A DNA stretch of 64,000 nucleotides from Buttiauxella noackiae ATCC 51607. GTDB taxonomy: Bacteria > Pseudomonadota > Gammaproteobacteria > Enterobacterales > Enterobacteriaceae. The notes below the pieces were generated by a model, which was not told the DNA's origin, searched no databases, and saw only the letters and a program-made list of their open reading frames with translations. A program made the translations under genes and the position numbers. This document shows positions 46,389 to 55,387 of this stretch, one piece after another. Where the stretch lies: assembly GCF_001654865.1 (NCBI RefSeq), contig NZ_LXEO01000002.1, positions 1 through 64,000 on the forward strand. Direction: 5' to 3'. Each line of letters opens with the position of its first letter. Position 1 is the first letter of the stretch.

Positions 46389-47924
46389 TTAATGCCCAGC
46401 TGATGGAGCACCGGGTGCGCCCGAGCGTACAAACGGTGGACGTGCAAACCAAATAACCACAATCAGTGCCATAAAACCCCAACCTAAAATCCAGAAGTAG
46501 TCGATGGTCGACATCATGTAGGCCTGCTGCTCGATAGTCTTATCTACAAACGCCAGATGCTGCTGCGTTGCGCCCCCCATCTTATCCAGATAATCAACCG
46601 CTGAAGGATTATAAATCGACACGCTCTCGGTCAGATTTGCGTGATGGAACACTTCACGGCGTGACCAAATCCACGTAGTGAGTGATGACGCAAAAGAACC
46701 ACCCAGCACACGGAAGAACGTAGCCAGACCGGAACCTTCGGCCACCTCTGCACCGTTAAGGTTTGATAGCACTATGGTTGTTATTGGCATAAAGAAGAAT
46801 GCCACACCGATCCCCATAAACAGCTGCACTTCGGCGATGGTACGGAAATCTACATCGGTATTGAATTGCGCACGGATAAGGCACGAAGCCCCCATGGTCA
46901 GGAATGACAGCGAGGCCAGGATACGCAAATCAAACTTACTGGCGTAGCGCCCGATAATCGGCGTCATCATTAGCGGTAACACACCCATTGGCGCTGCAGC
47001 AAGACCCGCCCAGATTGCCGTATAACCCATCTGCGTTTGCAGCCACTGGGGCAAAATGATGTTGATGGCGAAGAACGCGGCATAACCGAGCGTCAGCGAA
47101 ACCGTGCCAATGGCAAAGTTACGATCCTTGAACAAGCGCAGGTTAACAATAGGATGGCGCTCGCCCAATTCCCAAATAACAAACGACACCAACGAGATAG
47201 CTGAGATCGTTGACATAATAATAATGTGCGGTGAGGCGAACCAGTCGAGATCGTTTCCCTTATCCAGAACGACCTGCAATAGCCCAACACCGAGGACGAG
47301 CAGAGCGATACCGATATAGTCGATAGGCGAATGGGTCGTGGTTTCTTCACGACTTCGCAGTTGTGTCCAGACAACAATGGAAGCAAAAATCCCGATTGGC
47401 ACATTGATATAGAAAATCCACGGCCACGAGTAATTATCGGTTATCCAGCCGCCGGTAATCGGGCCGACGATTGGCGCAACCACCGTTACCATCGACAACA
47501 GAGCAAGCGCCATGCTGCGTTTGCTCGAAGGGAAGATAACCAAAAGTAGTGTCTGACACATCGGGAACATTGGGCCTGCGAAAAAACCTTGCAGGGCGCG
47601 GAAGATGATCAACTCAGTCATGCTGTGGGCAAAGCCGCACAGAAAAGAGGTGAGGGTAAACATCACCACTGAACCGATAAATAGCTTTAACTGTCCGAAA
47701 CGCCGGGTGAACCAGCCAGTCAGGGGCAGGGCAATGGCGTTACACACCGCAAACGAGGTGATAACCCAGGTCCCCTGATCGGCACTTACACCAAGGTTCC
47801 CTGCAATGGTCGGCAGCGCAACGTTTGCAATGGTGGAGTCCAGCACTTGCATAAAGGTTGCCAGCGATAGTGCGAGCACCGCCAGCCACATGTTGGGAGG
47901 CGTAAATGCGGCTTTATCTTGCAT
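46389..47924 (-). CDS. EmrB/FarB-type DHA2 multidrug efflux transporter
   Basis: This is a 511-residue major facilitator (14-helix DHA2 family) drug:proton antiporter. It has ALSLATFMQVLDSTIANVALPTIAGNL in helix 1 (the D-S-T-I-A-N motif C region), GWFTRRFGQLKLF (motif A) and GPITGGWITDNYSWPWIFYINVPIG (motif C and D2). It aligns with E. coli EmrB along its length but is too diverged to be the emrAB-tolC ortholog, so it is treated as a paralog. It works with the adjacent membrane-fusion protein, from which it is separated by 10 bp, and presumably with TolC. Confidence 0.93.
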   Translation of the reverse strand: MQDKAAFTPPNMWLAVLALSLATFMQVLDSTIANVALPTIAGNLGVSADQGTWVITSFAVCNAIALPLTGWFTRRFGQLKLFIGSVVMFTLTSFLCGFAHSMTELIIFRALQGFFAGPMFPMCQTLLLVIFPSSKRSMALALLSMVTVVAPIVGPITGGWITDNYSWPWIFYINVPIGIFASIVVWTQLRSREETTTHSPIDYIGIALLVLGVGLLQVVLDKGNDLDWFASPHIIIMSTISAISLVSFVIWELGERHPIVNLRLFKDRNFAIGTVSLTLGYAAFFAINIILPQWLQTQMGYTAIWAGLAAAPMGVLPLMMTPIIGRYASKFDLRILASLSFLTMGASCLIRAQFNTDVDFRTIAEVQLFMGIGVAFFFMPITTIVLSNLNGAEVAEGSGLATFFRVLGGSFASSLTTWIWSRREVFHHANLTESVSIYNPSAVDYLDKMGGATQQHLAFVDKTIEQQAYMMSTIDYFWILGWGFMALIVVIWFARPPFVRSGAPGAPSAGH

Positions 47925-47934
47925 AACGTCTCTC

Positions 47935-49116
47935 TTAACGGGCGCTTGCGGCTACCGCATTGCTGTTGTCATGAAGGATTTTTGCCACAAGTTTATCTGC
48001 TGCCTCCAGCGAGTCTTTATAGACATCGGTGGTAAAGCGAGGCGTGCTAACGGTTTGTTGTGGCAGCAGATGGCCATCTTCATTGTTGCGAATATCTACA
48101 CGGGCATTCATTGATAAGCCAACGCGTAACGGGTGCTTCTGCATATCGTGTGGGTCAAGTGTGATGCGCACTGGTAAACGCTGAACGATTTTGATCCAGT
48201 TACCGCTGGCGTTCTGGGCAGGCAATAGCGAGAACGCGCTGCCGGTGCCGATTCCCAGACTTTCAATAGTGCCGTGGTACTCAACATCATCGCCGTAGAG
48301 GTCGGCGTTAAGCGTCACTTTTTGCCCAAGACGCATTGTGCTCATCTGGCTTTCTTTAAAGTTGGCATCAACCCAAACTTCATTCAGTGGCACGATAGCA
48401 AGTAATGTAGTACCGGATGTCACTCTCATCCCTAACTGCACCGCGCGTTTAGCAACATAGCCACTGACAGGGGCAACAATGGTGGTACGTGCATTATCAA
48501 GATAGCGCTGGCGTAGTGTCGCCACTGCGGTTTTGATTTCTGGATGGCTATCAATCACAGTGTCGTCAACCATCGCAAGGTTGGTGCGTAATGCTTGTTG
48601 TGCGGCAGCCAAATCACTTTGCGCACTAGAAACTGCATCGCGATAATGCGAGAGATCTTCAGCCGCAATTGCACCGGTTGAGAAAATTTTCTGGCGGCGC
48701 GCATAGTCATTTTGTGCAGTTTGCAGGGCAACCTGTTTTGCTGCGACCTGAGCACGGTAGTTATCAGCCGTGCTGTACAGACCGCGAACCTGGCGCACGG
48801 TATTGGCAAGGTTTGCTTCTGCTTGTTGAAGTGCAATTTTAGTATCGCTTGGGTCAAGCAACACGAGTGGCTGGCCTTTCTCGACAAAGTCTCCTTCGTC
48901 AGCAGTAACTTGAGTGACTGTGCCACCAATCTGTGGCGTTAACGCCACCTGGTTGCCATTTACATAGGCGTCATCGGTAGACTCGTAATAACGAGCATAT
49001 AAGAGATACCATGCCAGACAGCCCGCGGCTGCCAAGACGATAATCAGGATAAGAATAATAAAGTTACGTTTGCGTTTACTGGAGCGCTGAACGTGTTCTT
49101 CTGGAGTGGTTTCCAT
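47935..49116 (-). CDS. EmrA/HlyD-family membrane fusion protein
   Basis: This 393-residue periplasmic adaptor has one N-terminal transmembrane anchor (about 19-41), a biotinyl-lipoyl-like half near STDDAYVNGNQVALTPQIGGTV, a long alpha-hairpin coiled coil (about 90-190) and a beta-barrel domain (NEVWVDANFKESQM). This is the EmrA layout. It bridges the EmrB-like transporter and an outer-membrane channel. The gene lies between marR and emrB with 20-bp and 10-bp gaps, indicating one operon. Confidence 0.93.
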   Translation of the reverse strand: METTPEEHVQRSSKRKRNFIILILIIVLAAAGCLAWYLLYARYYESTDDAYVNGNQVALTPQIGGTVTQVTADEGDFVEKGQPLVLLDPSDTKIALQQAEANLANTVRQVRGLYSTADNYRAQVAAKQVALQTAQNDYARRQKIFSTGAIAAEDLSHYRDAVSSAQSDLAAAQQALRTNLAMVDDTVIDSHPEIKTAVATLRQRYLDNARTTIVAPVSGYVAKRAVQLGMRVTSGTTLLAIVPLNEVWVDANFKESQMSTMRLGQKVTLNADLYGDDVEYHGTIESLGIGTGSAFSLLPAQNASGNWIKIVQRLPVRITLDPHDMQKHPLRVGLSMNARVDIRNNEDGHLLPQQTVSTPRFTTDVYKDSLEAADKLVAKILHDNSNAVAASAR

Positions 49117-49136
49117 CTTTTGGCCTTTATTCGGTG

Positions 49137-49592
49137 TTATCGGTGCGGCGCTGTAATGTCATCGGGCAGCATCTTGGTAATTAACGTCACCAGCTGTTGG
49201 GATTCATCCTGCGTCAGGCGTGCGGTAAGGTCGCTGATGATTGAGGCGAGTGCTTCGTTTTGAAAACGGTCGCAAATCATCTGGCCTTTATCTGTAAGAG
49301 CCAGAATGACCTGGCGCTTATCGTGTGGATTTGGGGAGCGAATGATCAGTTCGCGTTTGACCATACGTTCAACCATACGGCTCATTGCGCCAGCATCCAT
49401 CACCAGATTTTTGCTGATTTCGACCGGGCTTGTGACACCTTTATAAATATTAATCAGCACCTTAAATTGTGCAGCGGTAATATCCATACCAGAGAAATAT
49501 TGGCTGATAAGCTGGTCTTTGAACTGGTTCGCAAGGTGGATAAGCAAACCGAGATGGAATTTGTTGTCGATAATACCCGGATTGTTCTTCAT
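49137..49592 (-). CDS. MarR-family transcriptional regulator of the efflux operon
   Basis: This 151-residue winged-helix protein has MarR features: dimerising N- and C-terminal helices, a recognition region (SPVEISKNLVMDAGAMSRMVERMVKR) and the wing SPNPHDKRQVILALTDKG with the conserved D-x-R. It resembles EmrR/MprA in layout. The ATG at 49592 follows AGG and begins MKNNPG; the longer open frame runs back through the operator and promoter and was rejected. It heads the marR-emrA-emrB operon and probably represses it through the palindrome at 49601-49636. Confidence 0.92.
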   Translation of the reverse strand: MKNNPGIIDNKFHLGLLIHLANQFKDQLISQYFSGMDITAAQFKVLINIYKGVTSPVEISKNLVMDAGAMSRMVERMVKRELIIRSPNPHDKRQVILALTDKGQMICDRFQNEALASIISDLTARLTQDESQQLVTLITKMLPDDITAPHR

Positions 49593-49600
49593 GATATTTG

Positions 49601-49650
49601 CCTGGTCAGTAATTACATCTGAAATTACTGACCAGGCAGCCAAGTGTCAA
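49601..49650 (-). promoter_or_regulatory. Promoter with overlapping 14-bp palindromic operator of marR-emrAB
   Basis: CCTGGTCAGTAATT and AATTACTGACCAGG (49601-49614, 49623-49636) form a perfect inverted repeat with an 8-nt centre, ending 8 bp before the marR start. On the minus strand TTGACA (49645-49650) and TAATTT (49622-49627) are spaced by exactly 17 bp, so the -10 lies inside the operator. This is the expected design for MarR autorepression. Confidence 0.75.
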
Positions 49651-49786
49651 GTTTATGTCAAGAAGATCGCACTTTATGTCAGCGAGCCGATGGTCCCGGC
49701 ATTTATCAGTCAATCTCTGATAAACGGCAGATTGCAGAACTGCTATTGTTTCATCCTGCCTTAGATAACAATTACAACGGAACGTT

Positions 49787-50896
49787 ATGACCATAGTCAC
49801 TTTAAGCAGACAGCATGGGCTTTTTGCACTCAGCCTCGGTGCTATTTTTGTCCTGGCAGGGTGTGCGACTAAAAGCACGCCCTCTGTTTCGGAAACCCAA
49901 AAACCTGTTGATGTTGAAAGTGTAGTGAAGCAAAAAATCCCTGCCAGCGTGAAAGACCGCAACAGTTGGGCGAAAGATTTAGCGGTCACATTCAAGAGTC
50001 AGAATATTGCACCTGACGAAAATAATATTTGCTCGGTACTGGCAGTGGCACAGCAGGAGTCCAATTTGGTTGCTGACCCTGCGGTGCCGAATCTGAGCAA
50101 AATCGCCTGGAAGGAGATCGACCGCCGCGCTGAAAAAATGCATATCCCCGTTTTTCTGGTCCACACCGCATTATTAATTAAATCGCCTAATGGGAAAAGC
50201 TACAGCGAGCGCCTGGATAATGTGAAAACCGAAGGGCAATTAAGTGCGATATTTGATGATTTTATCGACATGGTACCTATGGGGCAGAAGCTTTTCGGTA
50301 ATCTGAATCCGGTACATACTGGCGGGCCAATGCAAGTCAGCATCGCTTTTGCTGAGCAGCACACTTCAGGTTACCCGTGGAATATGGAAGGTACAGTGCG
50401 TCAGGAAGTGTTCACTCGGCGTGGTGGATTATGGTTCGGTACCTATCATTTGCTGAATTACCCGGCGAATTATACTCAACCTCTATACCGTTTTGCCGAC
50501 TTCAACGCGGGATGGTACGCCAGTCGCAATGCGGCATTTCAGAGTGCAGTCAGTAAGGCTACCGGTATGAAACTGGCGCTGGATGGCGATTTAATTCTCT
50601 ACAACACCGATAAAGCGGGTAGCACTGAGTTGGCAGTAAGGAAACTGGCGGGCAAACTCGATATGAGTGAAAGCCAGATTCATCGTGCGCTGGAGAAAGG
50701 TGACAGTATCGATTTTGAGAAAACGGACTTGTATCAGCAGGTGTATACAATAGCAGAGAAAAAAGCGGGCAAGAAATTGCCGCGTGAAATGTTGCCGGGT
50801 ATTACACTTGAGAGTCCAAAGATTACTCGTAATTTGACGACAGCATGGTTTGCAAAGCGGGTTGATGAGCGGCGTGCTGCGTGTATGAAATTGTAA
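49787..50896 (+). CDS. yaiW: Outer-membrane lipoprotein YaiW (DUF1615)
   Basis: YaiW is a surface-exposed or outer-membrane lipoprotein that, with SbmA, promotes uptake of proline-rich antimicrobial peptides in E. coli. The 369-residue precursor has a lipobox LAGC with Cys26. The body matches DUF1615 closely (VLAVAQQESN, GGPMQVSIAFAEQHT, RRGGLWFGTYHLLNYPA, FADFNAGWYASRNAAFQ). Its usual partner sbmA is 3.4 kb away, beyond the inserted efflux operon, so yaiW must have its own promoter here. Confidence 0.95.
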   Translation: MTIVTLSRQHGLFALSLGAIFVLAGCATKSTPSVSETQKPVDVESVVKQKIPASVKDRNSWAKDLAVTFKSQNIAPDENNICSVLAVAQQESNLVADPAVPNLSKIAWKEIDRRAEKMHIPVFLVHTALLIKSPNGKSYSERLDNVKTEGQLSAIFDDFIDMVPMGQKLFGNLNPVHTGGPMQVSIAFAEQHTSGYPWNMEGTVRQEVFTRRGGLWFGTYHLLNYPANYTQPLYRFADFNAGWYASRNAAFQSAVSKATGMKLALDGDLILYNTDKAGSTELAVRKLAGKLDMSESQIHRALEKGDSIDFEKTDLYQQVYTIAEKKAGKKLPREMLPGITLESPKITRNLTTAWFAKRVDERRAACMKL

Positions 50897-50910
50897 GTCA
50901 GACTGTCTAC

Positions 50911-50934
50911 GCGGGTGATACTTTGCTCACCCGC
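50911..50934. terminator. Hairpin between yaiW and yaiY
   Basis: GCGGGTGA and TCACCCGC form an 8-bp stem in the short gap between convergent genes. T runs are weak. Confidence 0.5.
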
Positions 50935-50976
50935 CCAACAAACTAAGTTTTCAACTGCGCATTGAATAAGACACCA

Positions 50977-51303
50977 TTAAAAATGGTGGCGCTGGTAGAA
51001 TTTTAGCGCAAGGCTAATCAAACCGATTACCGCACATCCCGCGAGGAATGGAACCAGACCAAATACGGTGCTTACTGCGAATCCCATTTCAATGTGCGGA
51101 CGCGACGCATCATTACCCTGAGCGAGATGTTCAAGCACTCCTGGAGAGTGAACCATCAAACTCAGTATCTGCGTACCGACCCAAAAGCAGAATAAAACGA
51201 ACACAGCGTAAGCCAAATTACTCTGGGTAGATCCCTCTGTTTTCGTTGTTGAAATCGTGGTTATTACAGGAACAACCTGTTTCGACAAACTCATATCAGC
51301 CAT
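50977..51303 (-). CDS. yaiY: Inner-membrane protein YaiY
   Basis: This 108-residue protein of unknown function matches E. coli YaiY. It has two hydrophobic segments (about 30-52 and 78-100), with the shared AYAVFVLFCFWVGTQILSLMVHSPGV stretch. The ATG at 51303 follows GGGAGG. A GTG directly before it is also in frame. It keeps the yaiW-yaiY-yaiZ-ddlA order. Confidence 0.92.
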   Translation of the reverse strand: MADMSLSKQVVPVITTISTTKTEGSTQSNLAYAVFVLFCFWVGTQILSLMVHSPGVLEHLAQGNDASRPHIEMGFAVSTVFGLVPFLAGCAVIGLISLALKFYQRHHF

Positions 51304-51700
51304 CACGACCTCCCATGCAACAGTAAAACGATTCAGGCTGTGGCCTGAGACTTCAATTGCGTTGAGTTTGGCAGGTCATATGGGTTGTCAATATCAGATT
51401 GTTGGTAATTTAACGGGCGGAATGCTCCTGGTTTGTGAATGTATGTTTGAGATCACATATTTGTAACTTAGGTGAAATTTACGTAACAATCCTCTGTTTA
51501 GCCCGCATTAACGTGCGGTTTATACCCTTCATACTTCAAGTTGCATGTGCGTTGGCTTTCCTCGCTCACCCCTGTCACTTACTGAAGTAAGATCCAGGGG
51601 ATTCCCTGCGTTGCCGCCTTCCCGCAACTCGAATTATTTTGGGTATATAGCTGTTAGCTATGCCACAATAAGTTCTCTTTTTGCCCTGACGGATTGCATC
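51304..51700. other. Intergenic region between yaiY and yaiZ
   Basis: This region of about 400 bp lies between divergent genes. It contains the ERIC repeat at 51521-51647. The remaining 215 bp near yaiY shows no open frame or RNA gene that I can identify. Confidence 0.5.
51521..51647. repeat. ERIC (IRU) repeat upstream of yaiZ
   Basis: This 127-bp element, the canonical ERIC length, begins TATACCC and ends GGGTATA. The core CGCTCACCCCTGTCACTTACT matches the complement of the conserved ERIC2 primer region. It ends 53 bp before the yaiZ start codon. Confidence 0.9.
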
Positions 51701-51931
51701 ATGTCTGCGAAAACACTCTCTTTGAAAATGCGCCGTGACTGGCACTATTACGCTGTAGCGATTGGTTTGATCTTTATTTTGAATGGTGTGATTGGCTTGC
51801 TGGGGTTTAAAACCGAAGGCTGGCAAAACTATGCTGTTGGGCTTGTGACCTGGGTAATATGTTTCTGGCTGGCCGGGTTTATTATTCGCCGTCGTCCAGA
51901 ACTTGAGGATACGGAGACGGCGAAAGAGTAA
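51701..51931 (+). CDS. yaiZ: Inner-membrane protein YaiZ (DUF2754)
   Basis: This 76-residue protein with two transmembrane helices matches E. coli YaiZ (RRDWHYYAVAIGLIFILNGVIGLLGF, then VGLVTWVICFWLAGFIIRRR). Its function is not known. The ATG at 51701 gives the family size. An in-frame start at 51545 would translate the ERIC repeat and is unlikely. The ribosome-binding site is weak (ACGGA). It converges on ddlA with a 3-bp gap. Confidence 0.9.
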   Translation: MSAKTLSLKMRRDWHYYAVAIGLIFILNGVIGLLGFKTEGWQNYAVGLVTWVICFWLAGFIIRRRPELEDTETAKE

Positions 51932-51934
51932 GGC

Positions 51935-53035
51935 TTAGGCGGTAATCGAACTCTTCAGAGCGCAATCTTGCTGGTGGCGCTCAAGAGCCAGTTCAATTAA
52001 ACGGGTAATCAGTGTCTGATAATCTAAACCGCTTGCCTGCCAGAGTTTTGGATACATGCTGATATTGGTAAAACCTGGCAGTGTGTTGATCTCATTGATA
52101 ATGACTTCATTATCAGCTGTCAGGAATACGTCAACTCGCGCCATTCCGCTGCATTCCAGGGTCTGATAAGCACGCACTGCAATCTCACGGATTTTGTCGT
52201 TAATTTCTGCCGGGATTGAAGCAGGAACAACAACTTGCGCGCCTTTATCATCAATGTACTTAGTGTCGTAAGAGTAGAAATCACTGCTTACCACCACTTC
52301 ACCACAGGTACTCGCTTGTGGCTCATCGTTACCCAACACAGCACATTCAATCTCACGGCCTTTAATGCCGGTTTCCACCACAACTTTATGGTCAAACTCG
52401 AAGGCTAAGGTGACTGCTGTTTCATATTGTTCGGCGGTATTTACTTTGCTGACACCCACGGAAGAACCCTGGTTGGCAGGTTTAATGAACAATGGCAGGC
52501 CAAGTTTTGCTTCGATTTCGGCAAAGCTGATTTTGTTTCGGTTTGAACGGGTGAGGGTAATAAATGGAGCAACATTTAGCCCCACATCACGTAACAGGCG
52601 CTTAGTTACATCTTTGTCCATGCTTACGGCTGAACCCAGCACACCTGAACCAACGAATGGTAAATTAGCCATGCGCAGCATCCCTTGCAAAGAGCCATCT
52701 TCGCCCAACGTGCCATGAACAATCGGGAAAATGACATCTACGGGCGCTAAAAATGCGGCGGAGGAAGATTCAATCAGTTGGTTTTCTGTTTGACCTGGCA
52801 CCACGGCTACATTTGTCCCTGAACGATTCAGCGCGATTAATGCCGGGTTTTCTGCATTTAACAGGTAGTTGGACGCATCATTGATATGCCACTGCCCTTG
52901 TTTATCAATGCCCAGTAATACGACTTCAAACTTTGATTTATCAATGGCGTCGACAATATTTTTCGCCGACTGTAATGATACTTCGTGCTCAGCTGACTTG
53001 CCCCCAAACACGATACCAACCCGCAATTTTGCCAT
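51935..53035 (-). CDS. ddlA: D-alanine-D-alanine ligase A
   Basis: DdlA joins two D-alanines with ATP for peptidoglycan synthesis. The 366-residue ATP-grasp enzyme has the N-terminal [15 protein letters not shown] motif, the [12 protein letters not shown] loop, the [14 protein letters not shown]-binding segment and the INTLPGFT magnesium-site motif. The ATG at 53035 (MAKLRVGIV) matches the family; the longer open frame was rejected. It is divergent from an extensin-family gene. Confidence 0.96.
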   Translation of the reverse strand: MAKLRVGIVFGGKSAEHEVSLQSAKNIVDAIDKSKFEVVLLGIDKQGQWHINDASNYLLNAENPALIALNRSGTNVAVVPGQTENQLIESSSAAFLAPVDVIFPIVHGTLGEDGSLQGMLRMANLPFVGSGVLGSAVSMDKDVTKRLLRDVGLNVAPFITLTRSNRNKISFAEIEAKLGLPLFIKPANQGSSVGVSKVNTAEQYETAVTLAFEFDHKVVVETGIKGREIECAVLGNDEPQASTCGEVVVSSDFYSYDTKYIDDKGAQVVVPASIPAEINDKIREIAVRAYQTLECSGMARVDVFLTADNEVIINEINTLPGFTNISMYPKLWQASGLDYQTLITRLIELALERHQQDCALKSSITA

Positions 53036-53168
53036 GCCAAAATCCATCCTTAAACGGTACAAAGGCGGACAACATACCACGCTCATTACAAGGATTCATG
53101 CGCTTCCTGCCGCTTAAAACCGACCGACTTCTATAATGATTATTCCGTAAACAAAATCAGGTGAAGGG

Positions 53169-53867
53169 ATGGTGAAAGGAGTGAAAATTGTGATGGTCAT
53201 AGCCATTATGGCCGTAGTGGGGTTCTGGCTCTATCAGCGCCTGCCTGCGCAGTACAATCCGTTTGCGCCACTATCGATTGATGATCCACCAACGCCGATT
53301 ACGCGCTACAAATTGCGCCAGATGGTAAACGACCCGCAAGCTTGTTTTGCGTTGCTGCAGCAGGCACGGGCGCGTGGACAAATAAACTTCCGCAAGTCTG
53401 CTGATACCCAGGGTAATTGCCCATTAACTGGCGCAGTACGGGTGCTGGATTTTGGTAGCGTAGCGCTAAGCAGCAGCTTTCTGGCAAGTTGCTCACTTGC
53501 CCTAAGTAGCACGATGTTTATTCACCAACGCGCGGTTCCACTAGCGCAATCTGAAATGGGCAGCAAGCTTACGCGGATTAACCATCTGGGGAGTTTTGCG
53601 TGTCGAAATATCTACAATCGCGAAGGGGCCAGACGCAGTGAGCATGCTACAGCAGATGCGCTGGATATTAGTGGTTTTAGCTTTGCCAATCAGCAACAAA
53701 TCAGTGTCCTGAAAGACTGGCGCAGTACAGGGAAGGGAAGTGAATATCTTCATCGGGTATTCGAAAACGGTTGTTCATTTTATGGTAATGCGTTGGGGCC
53801 TGAATATAACGCTGCTCATGCCAATCATTTTCATATGGGGATGCGTGGCTACGGGCTTTGTCGATAA
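53169..53867 (+). CDS. Extensin-family protein, probable periplasmic M15-like peptidase
   Basis: This 232-residue protein belongs to the bacterial extensin-like C-terminal family (PF06904 type). It has an N-terminal membrane anchor or signal (about 5-22). The LAS/M15-like metal motif is visible as SEHATADALDI (His159, Asp166) and HANHFHMG (His217, His220 or 222). Six cysteines (59, 84, 108, 145, 202, 231) suggest disulfides in the periplasm. This fold includes D-Ala-D-Ala carboxypeptidases, and the gene is divergent from ddlA, so a cell-wall role is inferred. The activity is not established for the family. Confidence 0.85.
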   Translation: MVKGVKIVMVIAIMAVVGFWLYQRLPAQYNPFAPLSIDDPPTPITRYKLRQMVNDPQACFALLQQARARGQINFRKSADTQGNCPLTGAVRVLDFGSVALSSSFLASCSLALSSTMFIHQRAVPLAQSEMGSKLTRINHLGSFACRNIYNREGARRSEHATADALDISGFSFANQQQISVLKDWRSTGKGSEYLHRVFENGCSFYGNALGPEYNAAHANHFHMGMRGYGLCR

Positions 53868-53937
53868 AATTAATTTGTATGATAAACTTCACATTATTCT
53901 ACCGATCTTTTTATCCCACTATTAAAGCGTACACGGT

Positions 53938-55158
53938 ATGGAATCCTGGAAGGTCAACATTATCTCGGTATGGTTCGGCTGTTTTTTTACCGGACTTGCC
54001 ATTAGCCAAATACTGCCGTTTTTACCGCTATATGTTGAACAACTTGGTGTGACTTCTCACGAAGCATTATCAATGTGGTCGGGTCTGACCTTTAGTGTGA
54101 CGTTTCTGGTGTCTGCCATTGTTTCTCCGATGTGGGGAAGCCTTGCTGACCGCAAAGGCCGAAAATTAATGCTGCTGCGTGCTTCTTTGGGTATGGCGGT
54201 CGCTATTTTGCTACAGGCATTTGCCACTAATGTTTGGCAACTCTTTATTTTGCGCGCTGTGATGGGGTTAACCTCCGGTTATATTCCCAACGCGATGGCG
54301 CTAGTGGCTTCTCAAGTTCCAAGAGAGCGCAGTGGCTGGGCGTTAAGTACACTTTCCACCGCACAAATCAGTGGTGTTATTGTTGGTCCGCTACTGGGCG
54401 GATATATGGCCGATACTCTTGGGCTGCGGATGGTCTTCTACGTCACGGCTGCATTGCTGATGGTCAGTTTTTTAGTGACGTTATTTCTGATAAAAGAAGG
54501 CGCACGCCCTAATATTAGCAAGGCCGATCGTTTATCGGGCAAAGCTGTGTTTGCGTCATTACCTTATCCTAAATTAATGATAAGTCTGTTCGTCACCACG
54601 ATGGTCATTCAACTTTGTAATGGTTCCGTCGGGCCAATACTTGCCCTTTTCATCAAACACCTTTCTCCTGAAAGTAATAATATTGCATTCATTAGTGGTT
54701 TTATTGCGGCAGTCCCTGGGATATCCGCTCTTATTTCCGCCCCCAGATTAGGTAAGTTGGGCGATAGAATCGGTACCGCCAGAGTATTAATGGCAACGCT
54801 AATCTTTGCAGTGATATTATTTTTTGCTATGTCGTGGGTAACATCACCGCTGCAATTGGCCGTATTGCGCTTTTTACTTGGCTTTGCAGATGGCGCGATG
54901 TTACCAGCGGTTCAAACTTTGCTCGTTAAGTATTCCAGCGACCAGGTTACAGGAAGGATCTTTGGCTATAACCAGTCGTTTATGTATCTTGGAAACGTTG
55001 TTGGGCCGCTCATGGGGGCAGGCGTTTCCGCAATGGCGGGATATCGTTGGGTATTTCTTGCTACCGCGTTGGTTGTATTGCTGAATGTTTGGCAATTGGC
55101 GGTTATGTTACGGCGTAAAAAGCAACAAGATGCCCAGAGAAAACAAATTGGGCCATAA
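53938..55158 (+). CDS. MdtG-like major facilitator efflux transporter
   Basis: This 406-residue, 12-helix DHA1-type drug:proton antiporter is clearly related to E. coli MdtG (YceE). It shares FLPLYVEQLGVTSHEALSMWSG, SLADRKGRKLMLLR (motif A) and SAPRLGKLGDRIG (second-half motif A). MdtG confers fosfomycin and deoxycholate tolerance. This copy lies between ddlA and iraP, not at the E. coli yceE locus, so it could be a paralog; the symbol is withheld. It begins 70 bp after the extensin-family gene on the same strand. Confidence 0.92.
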   Translation: MESWKVNIISVWFGCFFTGLAISQILPFLPLYVEQLGVTSHEALSMWSGLTFSVTFLVSAIVSPMWGSLADRKGRKLMLLRASLGMAVAILLQAFATNVWQLFILRAVMGLTSGYIPNAMALVASQVPRERSGWALSTLSTAQISGVIVGPLLGGYMADTLGLRMVFYVTAALLMVSFLVTLFLIKEGARPNISKADRLSGKAVFASLPYPKLMISLFVTTMVIQLCNGSVGPILALFIKHLSPESNNIAFISGFIAAVPGISALISAPRLGKLGDRIGTARVLMATLIFAVILFFAMSWVTSPLQLAVLRFLLGFADGAMLPAVQTLLVKYSSDQVTGRIFGYNQSFMYLGNVVGPLMGAGVSAMAGYRWVFLATALVVLLNVWQLAVMLRRKKQQDAQRKQIGP

Positions 55159-55387
55159 TATATCCCGTTTATTTTGAAGCTATTTTTTTATTGAGTGATT
55201 AAAAAGTGTTCACCAAGAGGTTGCCGTAGTAGCTGTCATTAATTTAAATGTCGGAATTGTTACCTGATGATATTTTTTGGGCTTCGACACATATTTAACA
55301 AGTCATATAAAAATAGTCACCTCACCCTCTAGGCAATCTGAAATCATAATGTTAACGTCATGTTTCAAATCTCTGGTGGTTAGAACT

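Noticed and set aside
51545-51700. N-terminal extension of yaiZ to 128 residues
   Set aside because: The extension translates the ERIC repeat, has no ribosome-binding site and is not part of the YaiZ family.
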